Source of the DNA: Glossina fuscipes
Taxonomy: Eukaryota > Arthropoda > Insecta > Diptera > Glossinidae
Reading direction: 5' to 3'
Length of the DNA: 64,000 bases
NCBI RefSeq assembly: GCF_014805625.2
Contig: NW_023998433.1
Span: forward strand, 3,299,647-3,363,646
Each line of letters begins with the position of its first letter. Positions within the stretch are counted from its first letter, which is position 1. The notes under the pieces are model-generated. The model was not told where the DNA came from. It did not search any database and saw only the letters and a program-made list of their open reading frames with translations. Of this stretch, positions 32,676 to 44,603 are shown piece after piece. The position numbers and the translations under genes were made by a program.

Positions 32676-32829
32676 TTAATTAATATAAGTTTTGCATTAA
32701 GAGCCAATTGAACTCGACTGTTATTTGTTTAGTTGAGTTTCTAGTATAAGTGGAATAAATAAAATAAATAAATAAATAAATAGTAAAAAAAAAACTGTCC
32801 AATCTTCACAAAGTGCGCATAAAAACCTT

Positions 32830-33500
32830 ACAGCAACTTCTGCTCCTCCACGAGTTATCGACGCAAATCCTGCAAATTGATTTCCTATCATAAGCTCTGA
32901 TAAAAATATTGTTATTAATGATAATAATAACAAGAGTGATAGCAAAATATCTTCAAAGCCGCCACAAATCGTAATTCCTTGCGCATGTGCTCTGAAACGG
33001 ATGATAAAGAATTTCTGAACTGTTATTGCTGCTACCGGGTTTAATTAGAAAAGAAGTTGGAAATTCATAGCTGCAGCAAAAGTATTCAATTTCCCACTTA
33101 CCAAATTGAAAGAAAGAAGTGATATTAAATAACCTTGTCAATTTCATTCCAATTGCCGACACTGCTAAGGCTCGAAATATGTAATGTCACTAAGCTAAGT
33201 GAAATATAGAACGAAGATCCACTACCAATATTTTACATAGGTCAGAAACCTAATGCAAATAATAACATGATGCCGCCGTTAGAGTTTAAAAGCTGCAAAA
33301 ACCAGAGATGTTCCCCAATGTCATCGGTATGATGATTTTGGACACACAAGAAGTTGTTGCGCAAAGCAAAGCAACTGTGGTAAATGTGACTTCGATCACT
33401 TAACTAATTCCTGCACTAAAAGTAACGTTACCCTGCAAAGTGCGTTGGATGTTTGTAAAATCATCCGGCCAATTATAAAAGTTGCCGCTTCTTAAAAATA
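32830..33500 (+). pseudogene. Jockey ORF1 (gag-like) relic with zinc knuckles
   Basis: Upstream text SKPPQIVIPCA recalls the PPP.IxVP segment before the RNA-binding part of Jockey ORF1. At 33310-33480 three knuckles follow in family order: CHRYDDFGHTRSC (second Cys replaced by Tyr), CGKCDFDHLTNSC, and AKCVGC then NHPANYKSC, the latter split by a stop. Jockey ORF1 packages element RNA. The frame is broken several times. Confidence 0.75.
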
Positions 33501-33559
33501 AACTTCAAAACTCTATTAGTTATTCTTTCCTTTGCTTAATAGACAACACTCAATTACTT

Positions 33560-35420
33560 ATAATACTGGTATGATTAAGGACAGCGACTCTTATCAATAT
33601 GATGACGCTCTTAGTCTCTAAACTACTAAGCGCCTATGGGCTTTCCAATCGCACCCATCGCACGCAGGTAAAAATTTTCCTTTATCAAAATTTTATCTAT
33701 ATTCTTCGTATATCAGAGACTCATTTGAACTTCCCTGGATACAATTTACTAACTACCGATGATCGAACCTACGCTGGTTCCGCGATTCAAATAAAATGTT
33801 CTGTTAGATGCAAAACTTCGAATATCTTGAGAAAATCATATTTACAAGCTTCTTGTATTAAACTGACCAATATTTTAATCTGCGTACTTTATTTTCGAAC
33901 GCGGCTTCCCCTTAGATAATTATAATGATTTCTTTAAACAATTGGTCGCACAATTTGTTCTTGCAGATGCTTTAATCTCAAAGGTGAATGTTGGAAATCC
34001 AGAATGACAAGTCCGAAAGGGAAGGAGCTTACCAAGTTCATTCATTAACAACTACTCTGTTTTATCCATTAGAATACCCACATACAGGCTGGATTTCTCA
34101 GGCTCTACTCTCCCTCTATATAATTTACTTCGTATTTTTGTTAATGATGACCTTAGTTGTGATCAATCCCCATTGGTGGTTATCAACTTCAACACAATTC
34201 TTCATTATCTCATACTTAAATTTAATGTCGTCAATCGTATTCACGGATATTGGGACTTTCAGGAACTGACTCGAGAACAATTTTCTTAACCTTAGTGTTA
34301 ATCTTAATCTAATTCTTCTGAAATTGAGTAGGAGGTAGGATATTTTACAAATCTTACTCACCAAGCTGGTTTTATGAGTGCTCCCAGGTATTTTGATTTG
34401 CCTACACGTTACAATTATTACGTTAGCCTCCAAATAAGGCAAATGATAAGAAATAAGAGGAGATTAAGACCAAAGTGGTAAAAGACTACCTATAAGGAAT
34501 TTGAATAGAACTTCAAAGTATCTGCGCTTAGGTTTAGGTCAGAAAAACTTAACAATTTCTTAATTAACATCAATTCAGGGATGTTTGATGAACATTACTT
34601 ACGGAAAGCTACCAAGTATCATAAACGGCTGACCAACCGATTCATTCCTATAAGAGACAGTTCTGGAAATTGGTATAGAAATGACATGTACATGGACAAA
34701 GGCGAAAAATGTGCTCATTATCTAAAGAAACTTTTCAACGTAATAACCTTTGTGGGATTTCAAACTCAGAGGAAATATTAATACTTCTAAACATCACGCG
34801 TCCCATGTATTGACCTACCAGTCGCTGAAATCAAAGAGCAGTTTAGCAAAACTAAACGTTGCGAAATCACCTGGTTGTAATTACACAAGTAAATTAATCA
34901 TTAAATTTTTGTGCCTAAAAATTAAAATTTTGTACCTCTTCTTTCTAACATCAAATCACTTTCCAACTCAAAAACAATCGTGGTGGCTGAACCGAAAAAC
35001 GTTGGAGGGTCGTATAAGAAAATTTACTGGTTCCTTTTTCAAAAAAAACACTTTGAGCAAAAATTTGTTATTCGTGATTACCAGTTTGGTTTCAGGAATA
35101 AACATGGTACCATTGAGCAAGATCATCGTATTGCATCATACATTAGTGAAAGCATTAAAAGTAAAAGTCATTGCGGTTGTGTGTGCCTAGACGAGAGGCC
35201 ATGTGTCTGGTGCTTAAATCATATATACAAAACAGACATATCCCCGGTAAAGTTAAACTAGATCCAATAGAAGAATATACGTATATTACTTTCACGCTAA
35301 ATAAGTCTTCATGTCCTTCGCTATTTTTGATTGAAAATAATATCCCCACCAAAGCAAGCGCGCAAACTATTGATCAGCGAAGTACTGCTCTCGCAGCTGT
35401 AGATGAGACTAGGTTGTGAT
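33560..35420 (+). pseudogene. Jockey ORF2 (endonuclease/RT) relic
   Basis: Ordered family blocks are visible: GLSNRTH with ILRISETHL and NFPGYNLLTTDDRTYAGSA (endonuclease start), FVNDDLSCDQSPLVVIN (end of endonuclease), RKATKYHKRLTNRFIPIRD, LNVAKSPGCN, QFGFRNKHGTIEQ (35082-35120, the most conserved RT stretch), LNHIYKTDISPVK and YITFTLNKSSCP. The YADD box is missing, with a deletion after 35180. The protein would be endonuclease plus reverse transcriptase, but this copy is dead. Confidence 0.82.
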
Positions 35421-37623
35421 AACAAAAGAACAGATTCGTTTCTTGCTTAACAATAAGCAAATGTTGATTCCATAAATTTTACCGTTGCTAAAATGCCTTA
35501 AGTAGGTCAAAGCTTACACAATGAAAGAGCCAAATGACAAGTAAGGAAGTGCTTATAGATATAGTAGTATGTAAGTAGGGTTTTAAGACCGAAAAATATG
35601 ATTGTCATTAAAGATCTGAAATGAATGCTTAAGATCGAGTAAGTTAAGTGGATAAATTGGTAAGGTGGATAGCGTTCAGAAAGTGCATTTAGCAAAAAAT
35701 TGTTTTTAAGTATCACGGAAACCCTCAAATGAATAAAAACGGTTAAATAGGACCACGAAGTGTCCTCCTTAATTTTTTTGTTCAAGAAAGTAAACATTAT
35801 CCCGAGAATTCAGAATTAGATTTAAGGCGAATATAGTCTTCTTCCTAATTTTGTCTAAACGTAATTAAAAACTTTTCAACACATTTTCGTAAATTGCAGG
35901 CAAACACAGACAGTAGGAATTATAAATGTATTCGAATTTTTTTCTTCTTTTACATATTTTGTATGTAAAAAACTCTTTTTTTACTTTTTATTCACAAAAC
36001 ATTTAATCTTAAAAGTCTTTCTGCTTAACTTCTACGACAAAACCTGCTGAAAACAAAACACCTGCGCATTCATAAGCACTCGTAGACATTTACATTTACC
36101 TTGTTTGACTTTTTTTACAACTGCTAATAGTGTATTTAAAAACTAGAACAACTTTACTCTTAAATTGTAAAGTCATGTCAGTTTGTGGATGCGTGTGTGC
36201 TCACGTAAACACAATTCCTATATTTAGTTCATTTTTGTTTTTTTCGTTTTTTTTTTTTTGTAGATTTAATTGTCCGACATAACACATTTACAAACGAACA
36301 AATAAGCAGGAAAAATATCTAAATTTTCTAAAATTATCACCTTAGTACTTTCTTTGTTTCAAAACGTACGTGCGTAGCAGTGCACATGCAATTTTAAACA
36401 TTTTTAGTTTTCTTGCCCAATTTCAATTGTGCTTAGTGAGGTTAAATATGGGTATGTTTTCCACAGAGTACAATATTGCTACTGACCTAACAGTACACTT
36501 ATTGCAAAATATTTGTTTTCTCATTCTAGTTGTTATTATTGTTATTCATCTACTGCTTGCAATGACCTGCAATGGTAATCGTCATTTGACACTGTTAGTG
36601 CTACTATTGTTTGCGTTCTGCAACACTGTGGAAAACAAAGACATATAATTGTTTTAAAATGGATATAAAGATTGCAAGGCATTCACTTTCTTGCTCTCGA
36701 TTGAATACTTCAATCTAGTCAGTATTGTTAAGTTGGCTAATTAGATAGGTAAGTGTTTATTGCAAGGATTATTTAAAAACTTTAAATTTCAGAAATAATA
36801 TTTTATTAAAGTTAACTATCAAGTAATGAGAATAAAGCTTCGACACAACTGTTTGTACAGAAAAAATAATGCAATAAAGTTGATTGACTGTTCCGCAGGA
36901 CGAAATGAATAATACTGCATCAAGAGAAAAAGTTAGTGTCGTTTTTTTCCAATCGATAGTTTTAGAATCACGTAACTCTGGTAGGGGTAAGCTGATCAAG
37001 CCAAACTGTGGCGCATGTGCAATGCGACAATCCGTAGATAATTAGAAAAGAAAACGTTTTGTCTTGTAATAATTTACTCGAAAGTAGTCGCTTTTTGAAA
37101 ATGGTCCAAAACTCTGAAAAATTTCCCTTATATCACTTTATTTCAATACCATTTCGAGCGAACCGACGCTTTGTGACAACATTTCGGTCCTTATGATGAA
37201 GATGCTGTGTTAATATCAACAAAATGCATGTCATTTCCCCGCCTTGCAAATTTCTGTGTTAAAGATTCGCCTGGGTTCATACGTTCATACGTTAAGAAAT
37301 TCAGTGAGGTTCTTAAGAAAAAAATGCTTTTCCTTTGTTGTAAGCCATTCGAGATTTTCCTTCAAAAAGTTTTGGCGTACACGTCGGATCTGATGATAAC
37401 ACTGCACACCTAAGCATTCACCAAAAAAAAAATAATAATAATGACGAATATAGGTCAGACAGAGCCATAATGTGCAAAAAAGTTATTTTCGAAGATTAGT
37501 GAAGCTATAGAAATAGCACCAAAGCCCAAATTGACGTAACGTAGAATAAAGCTTTTTTTTGATGAGCTTAGAAGAGAACTGTGCATCGTGAACAATATGG
37601 TTTTCTACTTAAAATAAATATAT
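35421..37623. other. Unique AT-rich sequence, no gene seen
   Basis: Open frames at 35507-35797 (-), 36370-36648 (+), 36769-36999 (-) and 37207-37413 (+) lack domains and splice context. Nothing else recognised. Confidence 0.45.
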
Positions 37624-37875
37624 TGTTACGAAATGCTTTTCGTGATATTGGTTGTATCACTAGATCATGGTTTTATTTGCAATCCATTTCTTTAAGGGTA
37701 GGATTATTTACAGTTTACTTAGTTTAACCGCATTCTAAACTTAAACTTTCTTATCGACTCAAATGTTCTTTTCCGATTAACTCATTCTCTGCCTGAGTCT
37801 TTTCATCTCTCGGAAATTCATTTTCTGGGAAATTCGATTGTATGACATGAAATTAGATTTGGGATTTCCGTAACT
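37624..37875. mobile_element. Solo LTR, copy 2 (internally shorter)
   Basis: It begins TGTTACGAAATGCTTTTCG, has GTATCACTAGATC shortly after as in copy 1, and ends TTAGATTTGGGATTTCCGTA plus AC, matching the copy 1 end. ATAT precedes it and ATAC follows, again pointing to an ATAT target. It is 252 bp against 484 bp for copy 1, lacking the duplicated unit and other internal sequence. Confidence 0.7.
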
Positions 37876-38344
37876 ATACTATAATTTTGGCTTTAACGTC
37901 AGGATAGAATTGTAATTTCAACTTAATAGTTAAGGATCGAATGAAAGCAAATAATAATATTATGATTACATTAAACAATAATTAGATGATCTGCAGGCAA
38001 ATTTGGTAACTTTTTCTCGCTGCCATAGCTAATGCTTTGCACCTATCGATATAAAGACGAACATAATATTTAAAAAGAAGCTGAAGCGAGACGGTAATTT
38101 ATTTTGCGAGCATGTGTCCAACCCCATGTGTTAACAGACCCTTTTGCCTATGTGTGTAACAATTTCGTAACAATTGAATTTAGGGAACGCAATCAGCAAA
38201 TAAATACAAAAAACAAAAATTTGTTTTGGTTATAAAGATTTATTTTTTAAGAATACCCACAAAAGCGGTCGGGCCCGAACAATAGATTTAGAATTCTAAT
38301 TCCATACGGTTCATATCTATGTAAAATTACTATTATCGACTAAA
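37876..38344. other. No gene seen
   Basis: Unremarkable sequence between the LTR and a protein-like minus-strand stretch. Confidence 0.4.
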
Positions 38345-38599
38345 CTAGACCATGATATATTTACAAATAAACCTTTTTACCCTATGACGGTCTAATTTTC
38401 GTATCAACTGCTCTATGGAAGGGAGTTCAGAATTCATCCCAACTAATTCAAATTTTTCGCATCCATTTAAAATATCGGAATACAATTCTTTGTACGCATT
38501 GACATATAAAAATAATGTATTGAATGGGGAATCGTCGAATCTAGTTTGAACGGGGTAAGTATTTGCGCCAACACAAGTGAGTGAACCAAATTTCGGCAA
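38345..38599 (-). other. Protein-like minus-strand ORF, unidentified
   Basis: The 84-codon frame reads RFDDSPFNTLFLYVNAYKEL, then CEKFELVGMNSELPSIEQLI and RKLDRHRVKRFICKYIMV before a stop. It looks coding in composition. No start context, splice sites or family recognised; it may be an exon or a transposon remnant. Confidence 0.3.
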
Positions 38600-41500
38600 A
38601 ACATCTTAAAAATTGCCTCCAATAAGCTTAACATAAGAATACGTGGACAATCATAAGGTGGGCAGGCGAACAGAGGAATGCACAGGCAGACAAACATAAA
38701 TAGAACGTTAGATAGATTTAGAAAATGATACTTAAGTCCCTTCGGAGGGTTACATACATCCATGGAAACTTAATCCTTATCCTATGCCACAAGTGGCGTA
38801 AAGTATAAAAACCATATCATATTTCATCAACGCAAACTTCATTTAAAGTGAAACTTGCTTATGAAGAAATTGGGAGTTCAGATCTCAAAAAATAGTGATT
38901 TAGCGCCGACTTGAAGAGACCAAAGACTGACAGGCTTTCTATAGATTATTTCTACAATATATTGTTGACAAAATAGCCAACAAATCTCTTGAGAAAAAAA
39001 AACAGGTCTTGGCAAAATGTTATGCAATATTATTAACGCATTTAAAAAATGAAGTGAAGAAAATAGTAGTCGTATGGCGGACGCTTAGCTCTTACCCTAA
39101 AGAAATGACCAAGTCCGAAGACTTTATTCTGCATAAAAGATTTGATATAGCCGCTGTCGCTACTCCCCCTGCACTTCTCTTGCTTTAATTGCGCCACTTC
39201 ACCATCAGCAATAAATACGAGACTAAAAACATATATGGTGCGCGTTTAGCTAGTTCGCCGAAAACTGTTAGAGATATAGGTTACGCAACTCATGCTTCTT
39301 TTAATTCCGAAAGTCATTTTATAAAACGTGTCGATTAGGAAGAACTAAAAAAAAATATAGAAATTTCTTGTATTAATAATCACAAGAACAGCATGCAAAA
39401 GTCAATTTTTCGTATATATTATCACATTACGAGTATCGGATGCTAGTGAGTTAAATAAGTATATTTTGTTATAACAACAGTTAATCCATTCAGTGAATCA
39501 ATATCGACGTACAAAACAACGAAGAAGTATGGACTGAAGTTTTTCTTTCTTATTGAACGTTAATTCGTTCGAAGCTGTTGGCGTAGTTATGTATGTGCAT
39601 AAGCTGTACCTACGCGACATTCTCACGTATCTGATATCTTCCTGTTTGGTAAGCGAATAAAGATTACGTATTTGTTTCTGTTGTATGGACAAAAATTTAA
39701 AATTTGTAAGGAACTGACTGACATATTCAGCTAGAGTGCATAAGTAATGCTCGCCTAAGGCTTGTTTTTTTTTTGAATGACTTTAGAAGTCCAATTAAAT
39801 GTTTGAAAGCTCACAATTAGACCACATTTAACTAGTTTTTCAAGGTTAAGACTCGTCTTCTCTACGATTTGTGTTCAGATCGAGTTCACTCGCTATTCAG
39901 CAATAACCATAACAATAACATGACCAAAAAAAGCAACAAAAATAATAGTAACATGTTTTTGGAATGTTTTCGCAATGAGAATAGCGCGCAACACAATGGA
40001 AGGGGCCAGATAGACAATCATAGAGAGAAAGAGAGAGGAGGAGATAGAGAGAGAGAGATAAATGAACTGTGATGGAGATCAAGCGTGACGAAGTAAATTT
40101 GTAATCAAAGCGTAGTTAAAACAAACATATATACACACTTTAAAAATTCCATATATTTTGGGAATGTACAGCGACAACGGCAGCAACAAAAACACCATTG
40201 GTAACTCCACACTGAAATCTGTGCGTAAACTTATGACTAACAACAAGATAAAAATGCAAATGAATCCGAGATAGTATGCGAGCGCATACTGCATTAAAGC
40301 ATGTGTGCGAGCATTGAAAATATAACAATACACATAGATCAATGTACGATACATCATCGTTATCGCCGTTGTCAGCGCTGCCAGGATAAGGCATACAAAT
40401 ATATGAGTAAAACAAAGTTTGACTTCATTTAAAATTACAAAAATTCAATACTTTTCTGTGGCACATTGGTTTTGCTTAGATTTCATGTTGGTGATGTTTT
40501 TTTAATTCAAATGCATACAGCAGGACGCCAACATATGTGTTTATATATCTGTAGGTTTGACCCAACAGGCTGCCTGCTTTATTCACTGTTTGAGTGTTTT
40601 GTTGGTTGGCTGTCAGCTCTCTTCCTGCTTCTGCATTTTTCACCGGAATGTCAGTCATATCTTATATCATTTTTGTGTGTTGTTACTGTTGCATGCCCAC
40701 GTGCGTTTGCATGCAGAACAAAAACCCTATGTGCTTGAGACCATTCATATTTTCTATGTTATGCGTTCCTAACAATAACGTAAAGCCACTAACAATAAGA
40801 ATAACAAGAACAACATCAATAATATACGCATACAGTTTACCCTTCTTCTTCTTCTTCTTCTGAAAACTGCAGCCTCGTTTTGAAGTATGGTATGCCGATC
40901 AGTAAAAGTGTTTATTAAGGCGTTTCTTTAAATTTGGCGATTGCATTGCAAAAAAAAAAAAAAACGAAAAAATCGATAAATAAATAAATAAATAAAAGCA
41001 ACAACAAGAATATAAAAGCAATTAATGTGCCACCGTCACCTATTTAAGATTATGTGAAAGTTTTAGCATTAAACGATAGACTCCTCCACGCTGTCGTGTG
41101 TCTACCTATGTACTTGTGCGTGCGCATCTGCCTAGAGTTGCATACATGCCAAGTGTTCACAGAACAGGTGCAAGCACCAAATTGTGCGCTATTATGAATT
41201 TCCATTACCGATTGTCTCGGGCTTTTTAAGAAACTTGAATATCGTACAAAAAATTAAAAACAAAAAAGCGAATTTTTTTGCTGTTCAAAAATTTGCAAAG
41301 CAGTTCACAACATTAAGCTCAGTTTAAATTTGTAAGAAAATTCTACCTCGTGGGTGCCCCAGCATACAGAGCATTATAAGTAAATGCATAATTAATTCTT
41401 TATATGCGTGGTGAGCGTGGCTTATGCGTTTTACATCTAGTCTCTCCGTTCATTCATCTTCATTTAGATGACTAAACTTTCATACGGTTGTTGTTAAGCT

Positions 41501-44500
41501 TGTATAATGTTTTTTAACCATTCACAACGTTACGAGAAGAACGAGATGATGATGAAATGCTCAAGTTTTTCTATGTACTTGACTTTGACGAGTTCACTAC
41601 TAAAAGAATGGCAATTTATTAAGCGAACATTTAACAAATTTTTTGAGATCCTCGGAGGAAATATGATGTACGTCGTCTGAGCGGCATTTTCAGAAGACTA
41701 TAAAATGACAAAAAAGAAACCAGTAAAAATTTGCCTATAACTTTAAATTCTTATGATATATAATAAAAAAATTTAATTAACTGACTCGACTTTTCTCGAC
41801 AGCTACTACTAATTACACAAGCATTTCATAGGAAAATAAAATCCAATGATGTAATATAACTGCGAAAGTTACAAATAAAAGTAATAAACTTTTCAAATAT
41901 ATGGTAATATTGCGTTGACGTATGCTTTAAGCATCGAAAAGATTCGCAAGGGAATATTCTTCATATGAAGAGATAAAGCAAGAAAGCCATAGCAAATAGT
42001 ATTTTTTTACTTCTAATACTGTTATTATTTTTTGTTCACCTATAATTTAGGCCTTTTCTTTAGCTTTTTTTATATCTTCCGTCACTTTGCACCAATCACA
42101 TTCATGTGTATGTATGCGTTTGTGTCTGTGCCAATATTATGTATGTATGATTAGAACTTCACAAACTCCTGGTACCGGGTACAAACGCCTGGTATCCATG
42201 TTTATGGAAAAACAAACCGAAACAGAAAAACAAAATGTTCTAAGTAAAATTGTGAATGACACTCTGACTGACTGACTAAGTGACTGTTACAGTGAATGAG
42301 TGATCCTCTCTCTTTTATTGTTAGCTTCAACAGTTTATAAGCAGTGTGTTGCCAGTTATTTCCTATTTTATTCTGCTGTTGGCAATTTTCTTCCCTTTTA
42401 TTGCAAATATATGGCCGTGTACGTGTGCGTGTTCATGCCTTTCCATCACTTTCTCATTTAGCTTGGATAACATGTGTAAAGACCTCGTCGTCTTTGCTCG
42501 CTTTTTTTTCGTTTTCCTTTCGTTTTGCTTTTTCGCGTGTTGTCCATCCCAGTGATAGATGTTTAGCTACACAGGTAACAAAAACTACCAAACAAGACTT
42601 TACTAAATGCCGTTGTTCTTTCTATTATTATTCTTTTTTTTTTTTTTTGTGTTTCATTTCTTTCAGTCTTCTAAAGATTTTGGCAAAAGTTTGAAGATTA
42701 GTGTTTTTTTTTTCTATTCTATTTTCCGGTGACGACATGTTGAGTAAGTGAGTACTAAACGTAGCAAACATTAAGGAACAGCAGCTGAGCTTGCTACGTT
42801 CAGAAAGGTGAAAAGCTGTTTATTACATAATTATGGAAGAAAAAGTATGAAACAAAAAAGTGTTTACATAGGCCTGTGGGCTTGATGTACATAATTTTTG
42901 GACATTTTCTTCAAGCCAAGGAAGTTAAAAAGAACTTCCCTTTTGTTTTTCATTTTTTTTTTTTTTTTTTTTTTCTCAAATATTGAGTTTTCCCAAATTC
43001 GTAGCGCACTCTATTCTTCAACCGATGCAGAAAAGACGTAAAGGATAAGCCATAAGGCTCGAATTTTCTTAAAGTGCTTCTTGAGCATAGAACGCGCTCT
43101 AGTGTCATAGCGTTCAGACTAAACTAACAGTCGACAACCTATATTCACGTGAGAATGAATTCTCATGCTTGTTTGATTATATTCTCATAAAATTCGTATT
43201 CGTTAGGCATATTAAGCTCTTCCTTTTAATTTTGCTTAATATTTCAATTACGGGCTTACACTACTACAGATTTTCCACTAAATCAATTTTTTTTTTTTTT
43301 TTTACCTTATAGGGGTAAAACCTGGTAAGACCTGGAATTAAATATAACTCGCGCCGTTGTCAGTAGTTTTCCGTAATATTCAAAACCACATATGTTTTTT
43401 TTTGTTCTTCATTTCATTATTATTAGTATTCTGTTAGCTTTTCTTCTATTCCAAAAAAACTGTCAAAAAGGACATATTTTTTTAGACTGTTTCGTCGGTA
43501 TAGCCTTTTGAGCAGGAACTAGTAGAAGGAAACAAGTTATTTCAGCCTACCATCTTGCATGGACCTTGCAACTTACGGAAAATTATTGCTTTGAGACGTC
43601 TATATTAGATGTTATAAGAAAATTCGTATTAAAGACAAAACAATGACAGCACGAAGTTCACTTAATTAGTAGTGTCTATCAAGAAGACACTTAACTTTAT
43701 GACCAACGAGTATGTCTTGAATTTTCTTGTATCAATTTCCACTTTTACCTATTTTTAAGAGAGACTTTTCCGTATTTTCAATAACATGACGCGTCCGTCG
43801 ACATTCTTCCTCTCTTCAAGTATTTATCAATAATTTAATTAATTTAATATCGAAAAAGTTGCGCATCAACATCCGGAAAATGTTTTAAATGCTTGAACCT
43901 AATTACTTAAGAATAGATGTTGCTTATGTTAGTTACGTACCTTAATTTCGGCAGACTTGGCAATTCGAGCAGCTAGCAAAGTACAAACGACAGTTGCGTA
44001 CTCATTATTCAGTCTCTCTAAGATATATTATGGAATACACCCATTTTCTTAGTTAGACGCAATAAACACAAAAAAGCAACTTTATTTTCGGTTAACATTA
44101 TTAACATGAATTTTATTTTAACTCTTTCAGCAAACATTTTGTTTTCTTTGCTGTTAGTGCATTGCTTTGCATTTCTCAATAAACTATATAGCATAACTAA
44201 ATTTAGGTGGGAATAAAGATGCTTGGGGCGTATCAAGTACCTGTTACTGTATCACAATGAAAATGAATGTTGACAAAAAACTATTAGATGACGTTTTGTG
44301 TTCAAGATTATGGAAAGCGTTAGATATGGTTTTCTCTTAAAAAATGCCTTTAACCCTGACAATTTCATATAAACTAAAACTGACACATGCGAGTACCAAG
44401 CGCAGCAATACGAGTTTAATTTATTGCAAACAATGAGCTTATTGGACTACTATATCGATGAACTCTCCTACAGTGCAATGCTAATAATAAATAGAAGCGA

Positions 44501-44558
44501 TAATTGAAAAGAGATATATAAACTAATACTATTTAAATATTGATCGGCCCAATTACAG
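38600..44558. other. Long unique region with simple repeats, no gene supported
   Basis: It contains GA-rich runs (40022-40060), T tracts (42635, 42952-42974, 43288-43303) and many short frames with repetitive Ser, Phe and Leu. Typical of fly intron or intergenic DNA. Confidence 0.45.
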
Positions 44559-44603
44559 GTTCTTGTGGAGCACCAGAAATAATCGCTCCTTTTCCAGAAA
44601 AAG
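44559..44603 (+). other. Candidate 45-nt exon
   Basis: The segment lies between AATTACAG (ending 44558) and GTAAAAAT (starting 44604). In phase 1 it reads SCGAPEIIAPFPEK, with split codons on both sides, so it could be skipped without changing the frame. Another frame is also open. The acceptor lacks a strong pyrimidine tract, so this may be chance. Confidence 0.25.

Larger units (their letters stand above)
28672..32788 (+). mobile_element. CR1-type non-LTR retrotransposon, nearly full length
   Basis: The best preserved element in the window: ORF1 with a PHD-like finger, ORF2 with AP endonuclease and reverse transcriptase, and a 3' untranslated region ending in AAATA-type repeats (about 32757-32783). 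No LTRs. ORF2 is broken by two single-base frame changes near 30290 and 31095, and part of its 3' end is hidden by an assembly gap. The 5' boundary is placed where ORF1 similarity to the family begins and is uncertain. The shared 3' sequence with the copy at 1-1627 shows both belong to one subfamily. Confidence 0.88.
32800..35420 (+). mobile_element. Jockey-clade non-LTR retrotransposon relic
   Basis: It begins directly after the CR1 A-rich tail and contains decayed ORF1 and ORF2 in the order expected for Jockey. The open frames are short and split by many frameshifts, so it is older than the CR1 copy beside it. The 3' end was not defined; similarity stops near 35420 and no poly(A) tail was seen. 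Confidence 0.8.

Noticed and set aside
40466..40863. Cluster of overlapping Cys, Leu and Phe-rich frames on both strands
   Set aside because: Several frames are open over the same bases with repetitive composition, so no one of them is supported.
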